Below are positions 1 to 10,696 of a stretch of 64,000 bases of DNA, one piece after another; the first letter of the stretch is position 1, and every line of letters starts with the position of its first letter. Under the pieces are notes generated by a model that ran no database searches, had not been told where the DNA came from, and saw only the letters and a list, made by a program, of their open reading frames with translations. A program made the translations under genes and the position numbers. Source of the DNA: Cunninghamia lanceolata (taxonomy: Eukaryota > Streptophyta > Pinopsida > Cupressales > Cupressaceae); NCBI GenBank assembly GCA_027924645.1, contig BSBN01001017.1:3436501-3500500 (forward strand). Reading direction: 5' to 3'.

Positions 1-900
1 AAGATCCCTGCATACTCTCATCCTCAACCAGTTAGATATGTCCAAGAATGATACCAACCTTGTGATTTATCACACAAACCTTGGTCCACACATGAGAGTA
101 TTCTGCCTGTTGTTGTAAAGCTAAACCTTTCTATCATTGGGCGAGTCAAGGTTAAATCTTTAGCTAAGGGATACCCCCCTTGGTGCAGTAGAACTAGAAG
201 TGAAGGGGAGGCAGCTCACGAAACCTCCTGTATTAGTTGGCCAAATCTACCTGTGCATTGGAACTGGCAAACCCTCTACTGATTCGGAAGGAAAACTAAC
301 AGATAGAATAAATGCGAATGAAGGAATCACAAGCTTTTATTTGTAAACATTGGCATTGTGAACAAAATCACTGTTTTATGGATGATACATGAAATGTAAT
401 TGGATGTTTATGGATGCGGATATTTGTCACCTTGATATCGCAAGTATTTTGAAGTGCTTGATTCATTATTGGGCAATTTTTTTAAAAATGTTGTAAGAAA
501 ATACAAGCACCTAGGTATAATTAAACCAAGATGACCTGAGTATTACTTACATGGATTTTGATTTAGCAAGTTAATACAAACATCTAAGTATAATTGAACC
601 AAGATGAATTGAGTATTTCTTGCGTATCAACAGACAAGGATTACACCTATTTCATGTTTAGACCTCTGATGTCCTTGATGATCATTATGTTGATCATGTC
701 GTTAGACAAGGCTTCACATTACTAAGGATAAACCCACAAACAACATACAAAGAAAATAATCATGCCCCCATCATAGCATCCCTAGTTTTTAGGCATCCTT
801 GAGTAGCATAGGAAACATGATAACAAAAGTTAAAACCTAAGGCACAACCAATCAAAACAAAACTTTCTTGCATTAGATATGTTTTCTTGCCATAATTTAG
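1..900. other. Non-coding stretch left of the nest
   Basis: No supportable gene is seen here. All reading frames are short and none shows a recognisable domain. The sequence is AT-rich and holds one pair of direct repeats, listed separately. It is either flanking DNA or an unrecognised older element; the left edge of the host element H begins somewhere near its right end. Confidence 0.5.
500..623. repeat. Degenerate direct repeat, two copies about 73 bp apart
   Basis: Two copies of about 50 bp sit at roughly 500-550 and 573-623. They share the core TATAATT-AACCAAGATGA and the ending GAGTATT-CTT, with scattered substitutions. This looks like an old local duplication. No function is apparent. 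Confidence 0.6.
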
Positions 901-1156
901 ATAAAATCATTTTGAGTGTTTAGGCACTTGTTTGTTTTTCTTTGGATAGGTTGATGTCTTGGTTAACTTGTGTTTTTAATTATATCAGGTGATGAGGCCT
1001 TATTACCCCTCCATTATATTATTAGGAGGAGGTATATATAAAGGAGGTGATTATCATTGTAAGGAGATATGTGTTGAATATGATATTGTGTTTAGGATCT
1101 TGGAGATATAGTGTGGATTGGATTCTTCCTTAAGATGTATTGTATGGTGTTACCCT
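900..1156 (+). repeat. H 5' LTR, left part (start approximate)
   Basis: This stretch matches the 3' LTR of H from about 49850 to 50096, including CCCCTCCATTATATTATTAGG. It ends in ACCCT (1152-1156), the left TSD of C1. The LTR resumes at 48073. A TATA-like TATATATAAAGG lies near 1031-1042. Confidence 0.75.
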
Positions 1157-2120
1157 TGTTGCAAGTATTTGCTAACCAATGTTGTCATTGATGTCAACAT
1201 GATTGTGTTGTCATTGGTGTCAACTATGTCTTCTAATATTACTAATTGTTGCTTGATTGAGTTGTCATGTTGAGGTGATTTGAATGACTTGAAGAAGTGC
1301 TGGTGATGCTAGCATATTGTTCATGTTGTTGAGTTTTCAAGTGCTTTTGAGAAAATTTTCTCTCCAAGTGGAAATAGTGTGTTGCAGAGTATTCTGGCTT
1401 GCAGGACACTGTTTGAGTTTTTGCTCCGCATTTCTTCTATATTGAAGACCAGAATATGAGATTTGGATATGTTTTAGAAAAGTGTTTGAAGATGCTAAAT
1501 CCAAAATTTAGTGGTCCGGATCGCCGTGCAGTAGAAGTTATGTTCACTAGTTTGAAGATTGTATTTGACAGAGTTTCTGAGTTATGCATAAGTGTCTGGG
1601 AGAAAATATTTTGCTCTGCATTGTCTGCAGAGTGGTTTTAGGTGATGCGGTTCTAGACATATGTTTATAAAGTCCTTAGCTATATTCAGTCCAAAGGATT
1701 TGTGATTTGGTGCTCTAGAAAGCAAGTTATTGAGTTGCAGAACTTAGTAGTGTTGATTGTAAGCTATCTTCAAGTGAGATTTGTTGTCTTCAAGTGAAAC
1801 TTGTTGTAGTTGGATTTGTTGGCTCTGAGGTGATTTTATGTTGTTCATAGATGTCTCCAAATCATGTTGAAGGATTGTACTTGGTCTACAAGCTATGATT
1901 GTGTTCTTGGAAGTGTGTGTCTAAGTGTTTCTGGTGTTTACACAAGTTTGGCCGACTTGGGTGTTAACACTAATTGCGGATGTGCTTCATGGATTGTGGA
2001 AGTGTGTTGAAGCATGTGAAGATGTATTTAGGTTCGAGCTAAGCTATGAAGTGGTCTTCCTTCATTCATTTTCTTTGCAAGATTGTTTAGGTCTAGACCT
2101 AATTTGAATTGTGTATGTTT

Positions 2121-2240
2121 GTCAACCTTGGAGACTGTTCCAAAGGTTCTAGAATGTATTACCAATCTTGGAGACTGTTCCAAAGGTTGTAGAATGTATT
2201 GTCGACATTGGAGACTGTTCCAAAGGTTGTAGAATGTATT
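2121..2240 (+). repeat. Three 40-bp tandem repeats in C1 5' LTR
   Basis: Three copies at 2121-2160, 2161-2200 and 2201-2240 share CTTGGAGACTGTTCCAAAGG and AGAATGTATT. They lie 40-160 bp upstream of the TATA box, the usual place for an LTR enhancer. The 3' LTR has only two copies (16481-16560). Enhancer function is inference. Confidence 0.85.
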
Positions 2241-2276
2241 GCCAACCTTTATGTATGTTCCAAGGTTGATGATGGG

Positions 2277-2284
2277 TATAAATA
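2277..2284 (+). promoter_or_regulatory. Putative TATA box of C1 5' LTR
   Basis: TATAAATA follows the 40-bp repeats and is conserved at the matching place in the 3' LTR (16597-16604). The position fits a U3 promoter. Confidence 0.6.
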
Positions 2285-2586
2285 AGTGTAATGAATTTGT
2301 GTGTAGGGGAAGCTGTGCGAAGATGCGAAGATGAAAGAGTTTGTGTTGTAAGGTAGCGACGGTGATATGTATTGCGCTTCATTGGAATTGAACTCAGGCA
2401 TGTGGTATATGCTACGATATTAGTTCATGGCAGTGAGCCACCCCTCTTGGCAGTGAGCCTATTGTAGTGAGCATTCTTTTGGGCAATGAGCCTCTTTTGT
2501 TATTCGATATTGTTACTACATTATATTGTGAGATAACACTCACCGTGGTTTTTCCCTTTTTAGAGTTTTTCATGTAAAAATCTAGT

Positions 2587-2937
2587 CATAAAGTGTTTTC
2601 CATTGAAGAATTGCTAGATACATGCAAGCTTTCAAAAGATCAATTGCTTGGAAAATTGACTACCTTTGAGATGAGAGAATTTGGAACTACTGAGGGTCCT
2701 GTGAAAACTGAGACTGCTTTCAAAGACAAATCAGAAAAGACTGTTAGATCAGATAAGTATGCTGTGGAATCAGATGAGGAAGACTTGGATGAGATTGAGG
2801 CAAACTTTGTAAACATAATGAAAAAGGGAACTGGAAAGTTCAAAGGTAAGCTACCTTTCAAATGCTTCAGTTGTGGTAAGATTGGCCATTATGCTTCAAG
2901 ATGTCCTGATAGAAATTTGAAGATCAAGAACAAATAA
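2587..2937 (+). pseudogene. C1 gag, C-terminal part with zinc knuckle
   Basis: About 116 codons remain of the nucleocapsid end of copia gag. The stretch with LLDTCKLSKDQLLGKL is the usual end of the plant copia gag domain. It is followed by an acidic linker and a CX2CX4HX4C zinc knuckle (CFSCGKIGHYASRC, about 2860-2901), which binds template RNA in the virus-like particle. The reading frame enters from the 5' LTR deletion junction, so no gag start codon survives. A TAA at 2935-2937 interrupts the frame, which continues beyond it. Without the gag N-terminus no capsid could be built. Confidence 0.85.
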
Positions 2938-3231
2938 GGTAGAGGTAAGATGGTAAGGAAAAGTTACTATGTTAAAGATGATGAAGGTGTAACTGATGAT
3001 GAATACGATTTTGAAGATGGTAATGCTAGTGAATGCTTGTTTATTTCTATAAAAGAAGAACCTGTTTCTGCTAACCTTGCAAGCTATGTGAAGGAAGTCC
3101 GGAAGGGGAGAAAGAGATGTCTGCATTTCATGCTAGAAAAGAAAAGGATGAATGTGTCATTGACAATAGATGTTCAAATCACATGACGGGAGATAAGAGT
3201 AAGTTTGTCAAATTGAAAAAGTATGATGGAG
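2938..3231 (+). pseudogene. C1 gag-protease linker and broken aspartic protease start
   Basis: The gag frame continues with an acidic linker (2950-3110). The protease then appears in another frame with the copia signature CSNHMTGDKSKF (about 3165-3200). The catalytic motif, normally DSG in this position, reads DNR, so the active-site Ser-Gly is lost. The domain is then cut at 3231 by the solo LTR and resumes at 4728 in phase with RFGDD. A frameshift, a damaged active site and an insertion make it non-functional. Confidence 0.8.
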
Positions 3232-4722
3232 TGATGCAATGCAAGGGGTTCACTTCACTCACAAGGAGGCATATTTCACAACTATGGGCTCAAATAAGCA
3301 ACTTCTACAAGTTTCATAAACAACCTTCTCAAAGGCAACTTCCTTCTTCATGGGCATAACTTGCGTTTCTCATTTATTCTGACCACACAAGGTTACCATA
3401 GACTTATTTACACTCAGGGATCCCAACACAACCAATCTAACCCCTTACCAAAGTCTGCACTCTTCATTCAAAACACTTTGTTTACTAGCTGCCCTATGCC
3501 TTGTAGCCCTCCAATACCTATTTTTTGAGCATATCTTTCTAAGATGACATCAAACCCACAAAAGAATTAGGTTTTAAGATACCCATTTGGGAGTTTTATA
3601 ACATATCTCAAACTTGATTAGGGTTTCTTCAGACCAACATGCCCAATAATTCATTGTCGCTGCTGCAAATAGGCCTAATTAGGACAACTGGAGTAGTAAT
3701 TTTGTCATAACTTTCTGAAAATGACTCAAACCCACAACCTAAAACCAGTTTTAGATACCCTTTTCGGCTTTACACAACATATCAAGAAAGGACTGGGGGT
3801 TGTTTTGGAACAAACGACCAAATGATTGACTAGTAATTGCTGCACCTAGGCCTAATTATGCCACTTTTACAAAGGAAGTATTCAAAATTCTTCAACAAAA
3901 CTTCCCACACCTATTCTATCACCCTTCTCAGGTTTCCAATAGACAAAATCTACAATTTTTATCAATGGGTTCACTCACAAATTTACCCAACACACAAAAT
4001 TCCACTTCTAGGCCTTGTAGGCATGCATACAATGAGGGTTAATTCAAACTCCATACTCCAGACCCTATTTTACTTTACCAACCTTTCAAACACCACAAAA
4101 ATGACTTGCACATGCTTAATCCTCATTTACATGACTGTTTCCAAAAGTGAAATGAATGAGTTGTGCATATTAGTGTTTACCAACCCTCAAAACAGGGTTA
4201 CAGACCTGTTTTTAGTGCAGTCATCATAAAAGCCACAAACCGTTATGAAATCCATTCTAACCAATTGAAAAGTAAGGTTACCTCATGTCTACATTGATTC
4301 CAACAATCTTCAGATCATAAATCACCAGTACATGACCGTACAGTGGTCTGCAACAAAGAATTTGCCAGTGAAAACTCAGAAAATACAATTTTTATTATGA
4401 AAACAGGGCCTTTTTATTGATTTTCTTCATATACAATCACTCCGACCATACGAAGGCCTCTTCATGCCTTTTATAACCACTTTTCTCACTGTCTCTTGGG
4501 ATTCCATGACAAAAAACTTTCTAATGCCCAAGTGACTCTTCATATTCTCTATCTTGACACTATATGACAACATTACAATATTTGTAAAATATGAACTAAA
4601 ATGACTCCAATTACATTGTAGATGGTCTATTATGACCTTATTTGTAACATAAAAGACTTAAAACACCTAAACTCTACCAAATGACCTTATTTACACAAAA
4701 TGCATTTGGTGCTCCTGCACCA
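3232..4722. mobile_element. Putative solo LTR in C1 protease
   Basis: A 1491-bp block starts TGATGCAATGC, ends CTCCTGCACCA and is flanked by TGGAG at 3227-3231 and 4723-4727. Removing it and one TSD rejoins the copia frame. The ends form an imperfect inverted repeat (TGATGCA and TGCACCA). No retroviral domain is present; the frame at 3837-4229 has no recognisable motif. The TG...CA ends, 5-bp TSD and absence of genes fit a solo LTR. Its family and orientation are unknown. Confidence 0.75.
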
Positions 4723-4727
4723 TGGAG

Positions 4728-5494
4728 GACTAGTTAGATTTGGTGATGATACAACTGGTAAGATTTGTGGAAAAAGGTCAATTAACTTTGATGACAAGCA
4801 TAATACAAATGATGTTCTTTATGTCAAAGGCTTAAAGCACAATCTTCTAAGTGTTGGACATATGTGTGAGAAATGATACAATCTGATGTTTAAGGATAAT
4901 GGATGTGAGATAAGGAAAATCTCTCGAACTGTAATTGTTGTTGGCAAGAAGACTCATGGTAATGTTTATCATTTGAAAGGTACTGACAATTGTTGTTTGT
5001 TGGATCAGACAAATGAAATCTGGTTATGAAATAGGAGAATGTATCATTAACTTTGATAATTTGGTGAGAATAAGCTTAATCCAAGTGGTAAGAGACCTGT
5101 CTAAGATTGTGAAGCCTGCTAATGCCATATGCAAAGAATGTCAGTTTGGGAAGCAAACAAAGATAAGTTTCAAGAGCAAGGAACAATCCTCTACTAATTT
5201 GTTGGAGTTGATGCATATAGAGCTGTGTGGTCCTACAAGAACAAGAAGTCTACAAGGTGATAGGTATTTCATGCTTCTTATTGATGATTATTAAAGAATG
5301 ACTTGGGTTACTTTCCTTAAAGAAAAATTAGAAGCCCTAGACAAGTTCACGGCATTTAAAGAAATGGTTGAAAATGAAATGGATTTGAGGATCAAGTGTC
5401 TGAGATCTGATAGAAGCGGTAAGTTTACTTCAAATGAATTTAATGCTTTTTGTGAAGAACATGGGATAAAGAGACAAGTGTTTGCCCCTAAAAC
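4728..5494 (+). pseudogene. C1 protease end, pre-integrase and integrase N-terminal half
   Basis: This continues the copia polyprotein. NDVLYVKGLKHNLLSVGHMC (about 4810-4875) is the typical protease C-terminus. The zinc-binding region before integrase follows with CKECQFGKQTK (about 5138-5170), then the integrase core with LMHIELCGPT; this block ends IDDY at about 5280-5291. The first catalytic Asp, normally in H-[TS]-D-[LIV]-CGP, is replaced by Glu (HIELCGP). The second is kept in the LRSDRSGKF segment. In-frame stops occur near 4876 and at 5292-5294 (TAA). The NA element cuts the domain at 5494, just before the PPQNG motif that resumes at 13079. Confidence 0.85.
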
Positions 5495-6610
5495 TGTTGG
5501 AATTAACCCAGACAACTAAGAGGGGGTGTGAATCAGTTGTCTCCAAAATTAATTTTTTCCTTTCTTTTAAACTTCTTTCACTATTGTCAATTTGATTAAT
5601 GATGTAAACATTAAAGCATATGACATTAACATAGAAGTAGAAACATAATCAACACATCTGACATCAAGATTTTTGACGTGGAAACCCGGTTAAGGGAAAA
5701 ACCACGGTGGGGGTTAACCCACAAAACTTAATACGCTGTTAAAAGTATTTTTACAAATGGGAATGCACATGCATTTGGGTTCACTACCCAGAGCTCATTG
5801 CTCAAATGAAGACTCACTGCCTATAGAAATATTACAAGAGAATAACAGAGATTTTGAACTGATGAATAGCATCTACCCATGCAAGAGTTTCAGTTCTGGT
5901 TAAGTGTAAAAATTGATCTTACACATTTCATCTTTGCTCTGTTCTTCTTACTGCTATGCCTTCATTCGCTCCTTAGATTTCTGCTCTTCTCACATACACC
6001 TTATTTGCACTCCACACACACTAAATCATCCAATTCCATCGGCTATATATATCCACAACATGATTTACAATCATTTTACCAGTTGGCTTCAAAAACATTT
6101 AGAACTTTGTTGAGTACTTTGCTCTGTTGGCTAGATCCATACATAATATGAGATGTACACCAAAATTTGCACTCGCAAATCATCAATTAGGTTGGCCACT
6201 ATCACTGGTCATCACCATTTGCCCAATAAACAACTTCTATACATCCAGAATTAAGATCATTCATAAAGTCATCCTATTCTTCTTCTGTCTATTCTGTCAA
6301 ATTGAAATCCGATACTCAGAAGCTAATATCTTTTGAGTCCTTCATCACCGGAGGACAAAACTCTAGATTTAGAGTGTCTTGACAATGCTTTCAACTACCT
6401 TAGATCCACAGAAAACCATGCCTTTCCACCGGAGAGATCTGGACCAAGATACCGGACCCTGTTACTGCTATGTTCCTAACTTCCCAGACTTAGACAAATT
6501 CTAATTTTGACTTCCGGTATGAACAAATTGTCTTATGCGGATGATTGGGATGATCTTAGTTGCCATCAATGACAACACCTATCAATGCAAAGCAGTGTCT
6601 CTTGCCAACA
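5495..6610 (-). repeat. NA 3' LTR (left copy)
   Basis: It is nearly collinear with 11954-13072 over its full length. In minus sense it opens TGTTGGCAAGAGACACTGC and then carries a GTTGTCATTGATGGCAAC block, much like the opening of the C1 LTR. Confidence 0.92.
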
Positions 6611-6770
6611 ATCTCCCCCTTTGGCATTGATGGCAATACTTAGTGAAAAATGACTAAGTGTCTAATGTAGCTCCCCCTTACTCTGTACACTTGTGCTTCT
6701 CTATTAGTTCCGAAGCTCCCCCTTTGCTGGATTCCTCATTTTTCACTGCTCTTCACTCCCCCTTTGAAAT
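6611..6770 (-). promoter_or_regulatory. NA polypurine tract and three further copies of the motif
   Basis: Directly next to the LTR the minus strand reads CCAAAGGGGGAGAT (6611-6624), the expected plus-strand primer site. Three more G-rich copies follow within 160 bp (near 6668, 6715 and 6755). C1 shows the same multi-copy arrangement before its 3' LTR. Confidence 0.75.
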
Positions 6771-6859
6771 CAATGGCAAAGGGTGGGGTCCACAAGCCAA
6801 AACTCTCCAAAAATTCTGTATATACTGTCGAATATGTACAATTAATCATTAAGTTCTAT

Positions 6860-9800
6860 TTACATAAACTTGAGAATGTCTACAAAGCTGGTTTTTATTT
6901 GCACAAGTTTGGAGGTCCAAGTATTCTTCATTCCATCCAAAATTGAGATGTGCCCATTCAACAAAAATGAATATCCGTCTGCCTTTGATAGATCTGATGG
7001 ATCACTGGTCTGAACTGCAGTTTGAGCTTCAAATAGGGCATTATACATTGTCTCTAACTTAGGGACAATCAATCCCCAGAGCTCACACATTCTCTTCATA
7101 ATGTTGCCTTTCTCTTTAGCAAGTCTCTTAATCTCATCAGTCAAGCTAATTACTTGACATTCCTGACTTATGGGTGAAATAGTTAGAGGATCAAAATTAT
7201 TGGATAGATTTGATAATTTCAGATCTTGTTCCTTTATCTTCTTCTCAATATCCTCACTTACTTTGGGCCAGGATAGACAAAATTTGTATATATCAATTCC
7301 ATCACTTAGAGCATTTTGAACACTCTTTATACTGATAGCAAGTATATAGACTCTTAATTTCACTCAATCTCTTATCCAAAAACTCATTTCTGACTTTTGT
7401 CTCTGCAGACTTCTCAAATGACTCAAAATGAGTATTTACACAACTTACAAGGTTTTTCAGATGTCCGGAGGGGGAATCAGATGGACTCTTCTAGTAGGAA
7501 GGCATTAACTTTTCCAATATTCCAATTGCAAGCCTCAGTAGCTCATTGTCCTCCATGTGGAACTTTAACATATTTTCTCTAGCCTTTACTTGGGTGAATG
7601 ATGCTATTTTCATCAATTGAATTGGAGAGAGAGCATCTGGATTGGCTAGACCTTGGAGTAGCTCAGGCTCATGAAGTTCAATCATTTCTTTTTCAAGAAG
7701 ACTTTTCACTACATCTGCAGTGTCTCTTGCAATAATTTCTAAACCATCCTTTTGTTCATCAGATTTCTCAGTATCTGCTTTAGGTGCTTCAACATTTGCA
7801 CCATCTTCTTCTGCTTTATCCTTCTTTCCTTTTTCTTCGTCTTTCTCTGTTTTACTTTTCTCTGTGTTCTCTCCAGAGGCACTCTTTCCTGTTTGCTCAC
7901 CACTTGCTACCTGATCTGGAGGGCTCTGTGTGGTAGAAATATCCTCTTCTTTTCCAGAGTGATCAGGTGGAGTTACTCCTGCATCAACTATTTTGTCTAT
8001 CATTTCTATGTCCTCCTGATTGACTTGTTCCTCTTCCTGAACTTCTCCAATATTTAGATTTGATGAATCAAGTCCAACATTAGTCTCCTCATAGGTTAAC
8101 TTCGGAGGATCTAGAGTAATACTTTGGTCATTAATTCTCTTGTTAGTTTCTTCTTCTAGAGCTTCTTGTTTCAGAACTGGAGGATTGTCTTCTTCAACTT
8201 GTTTCTCCGAAACAATATAGTATTTATCTTTGTCTAAAGCCTTTCTCAAAATTTCCTTTGTTTTCTTTGCAATTTCCTCAATTTCACCAAGCATTAGCTT
8301 GTTCATCCGGACTTTGCTTCTAAATTTTTCTTTGACTTCTTTGAAAATTTTATCCGCTTCTCTTTTGGTCATTACAGGACATAGTATGGAGAGGACATAC
8401 TCTTTGAGTTCTAGATCTTTAGCCTTAGCTGCTTCTTTTCTCATTTCCAGTACTCTCCTTAAACTTTTAGGAAGTTCTTGTAAAATTTCCAATAGGGCTC
8501 TATTGAATTTATTCAAATACATGATGGTGGCATCTTCCAAAATTTTCTTATTTGCTTGATCAAAATTGTCATAGTAAACTCTGATAGCTTTAAATTTCCA
8601 TGAATGGTGATTGTTTTTACAATTTCATCAATAGACATAGTGACCTTACCAGTTGCTTGCTTTTTATTGGCTTTATTACTTTCGGGAGGCTGGTCTTCAT
8701 AAGTTTTTGAAGTTCTGGCTTTCTTGGATCTTATTTCTTTCACTTCTTCATCTGTTTCTGTCTCATCATCTTTTGTGCTCTTGTGGATTCTTGTGGCCTT
8801 GGTTTTATTTCTTTTCCCTCCTTCACCGGATGGAGTGGCTTCCAGTTTCTTGGTGGAAGTGGGTTTGGGTTGCTTAGTAAGATTTGCATAACTCCTTGTC
8901 TTCCTTGAGGAGCTTGGTGGGACTTCGAGAGCGACTGCTGGCTCACTTCCTGCTTTTTCTTTTGAAGTCTGCTCAGTGCTCTTCTTTATCTTTTCAATCC
9001 TTTCTCTATTCTCTCTCATTGCTTCTTTTGTAATCCCAATGCTTTCTGCATACATCTCCACTTGCTTTTGTACTTTTCTTTTTGTTTTCGGCTGTCTAAG
9101 TTCCACATGCAACATGCAACTTTAAGCTTAGTTCCTTGTATGTTCCAAACCTTTCAACAGAGGCGTCTTTAGGTTTGCTCAGAAGATGCTGAGCATACAT
9201 GTCCAGAATTCTCTCATCCACCTCATAACCCATTGGCATTATCCATATTGTTCTTGGTTCTACAGCTTCCATCAAACATTGATCTATGTCAACCATAAAA
9301 CATATGTCATTTTCATACTTTTCTACAACTGAATTTGGGATTCTTTCCCTTACATGAATCAAACTCTAAATTTTTTTGAAATATACCCAGATTGCAGTCT
9401 TTTGTGCACTTGAATCTCCAAGACTATATAAATGGTCTCTTATCTGGATTGCCACTGGCCTGTCATTTGTCCAGTGCACACCTTGCACTCCAGGCATTTC
9501 ATTCATGAAATAGAAAAATAGGCATATGATCAAAGAACCATATTTGAAAGAGTTTTTCTTCTCCCTTTTGATTTTGCTCAGATTCTCTACCAGTTGATTC
9601 TGTAGTAATTCACACAGATCATAGTCAACATTCTCCTTTAACATCTTATAAGCTGCATATATTGCAGTCCCAGAAATTGAATTTTCCTTTCTAGAGTGAT
9701 AGATCTTATAGCCAATGATCATAGAAGCAAATTTGACATCCGGTTCAATGATGTCATTTTATTGTCATTGCTCTTTTGTCATACTTTGCTCCGGTTGCAT

Positions 9801-10260
9801 CGGTAATAGTTTAATTCTTCATAACTTTCAAAGCAGGTAATCCACCGGTTACATTTAGCCTAGTCACAATTTTGATAACATCTTTAATGATCCTAAATGG
9901 TTTTAGTTGCCAAATAAATTCATCGTGCATTTGGCTCAACACATACTGAACCCATTCACTTTCATCAAAAGATGGAAATTCAATCATTTGTAGAAAATGT
10001 TTGCTTTCAAGGGCTTCAAATTCAGGTCTTAGTTGGTAATTGTCATCTTTCAGATGGCTCTTAAACAACTCCATTAGTTTCAGATTCTCAAATTCTTCTA
10101 TATTGCAATGAATGAATGCCCTAATGTTTTCAACATGTAAAACCCCATATGGAACACTTGAAAAGGCACCTAGCGGCTCGACTTCAATAGATTTTTAGGG
10201 ATGCTTCTTGAATTTAGGATGGGGCCTCTTAGTGATATCAACAGGTAAAGGTGTAGCCAT
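6860..10260 (-). pseudogene. NA accessory ORF of unknown function, about 1,130 codons
   Basis: The reading frame opens with an ATG at 10258-10260 (MATPLPVDITKRPHPKFKKH) and can be followed with stops and frameshifts to 6860. An early TAA, a frameshift near 9760 and a stop near 9363 break it. The N-terminal part (10260-9100) looks globular and contains PFRIIKDVIKIVTRLNVTGG and FKYGSLIICLFFYFMNEMPG. The middle (9115-7690) is a long Lys/Glu/Ser-rich, low-complexity linker. The C-terminus (7690-6860) is helical, with heptad-like Leu and Lys. No RT, integrase or protease motif is seen. Patterns such as F-I-x3-VI-x-VT resemble the accessory ORF family common in plant retrotransposons, which is a family impression rather than a search result. 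The function is unknown. Confidence 0.6.
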
Positions 10261-10696
10261 TTGCAGAGATTGAGAATTCAAGAAGTTTTGCAGAAAACAT
10301 AAATACCTTGTTTCCCAGATTAGGGTTTTGCTTGGAGATCTTCTTCACGCTTCAATTCTTGGGAATTCTCAGCTCTGAACTTGTTCACTTCTCTGCTTCT
10401 TGCTTTCTTCTGATGCAAAGTGATCTAAATGAGGAATGAATGATCTTTTTATATTCTGCAACACCTAATTTATCTTTGTAATAAATGCTCTGCCCTAATA
10501 CATCCGATTACTCTGTTTGTTGAATAATTTCTCATAAATTACTCTGCAATTTGCCATATCCATCTCTTTTCTTCCGAAAATCCTTCCAAATGATTTGAAA
10601 CAATTCAAGATCTCTTTCACTATGCCATATTTAGGCACTTACTGGTTGGGGGAGTTTGATTTACAAAGCTGCTCCCCCTAAGCCAAGGCTTCCAAA

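Larger units (their letters stand above)
1157..2586 (+). repeat. C1 5' LTR, truncated at its 3' end
   Basis: It starts TGTTGCAAGTATTTGC and is collinear with the 3' LTR pieces. Compared with those it stops after AAAAATCTAGT; the 3' LTR has 175 more bases to 48067. Its 1430 bp plus the missing 175 equals the 1564 bp of the 3' LTR plus one extra 40-bp repeat, so the lengths reconcile. Confidence 0.92.

Noticed and set aside
38..56. H LTR start at window position about 40, because TATGTCCAAGAATGAT resembles TATGTCCAGGAATGAC near 49770
   Set aside because: Similarity stops after about 17 bases and would make the two LTRs differ by some 800 bp with no visible insertion junction.
3837..4229. 130-codon plus-strand frame in the putative solo LTR
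   Set aside because: No recognisable motif, low complexity and located in an LTR-like block without other genes.
7720..8877. Plus-strand frames opposite the NA accessory ORF
   Set aside because: Phe/Ser/Leu-rich antisense shadows of the Lys/Glu/Ser-rich minus-strand ORF.
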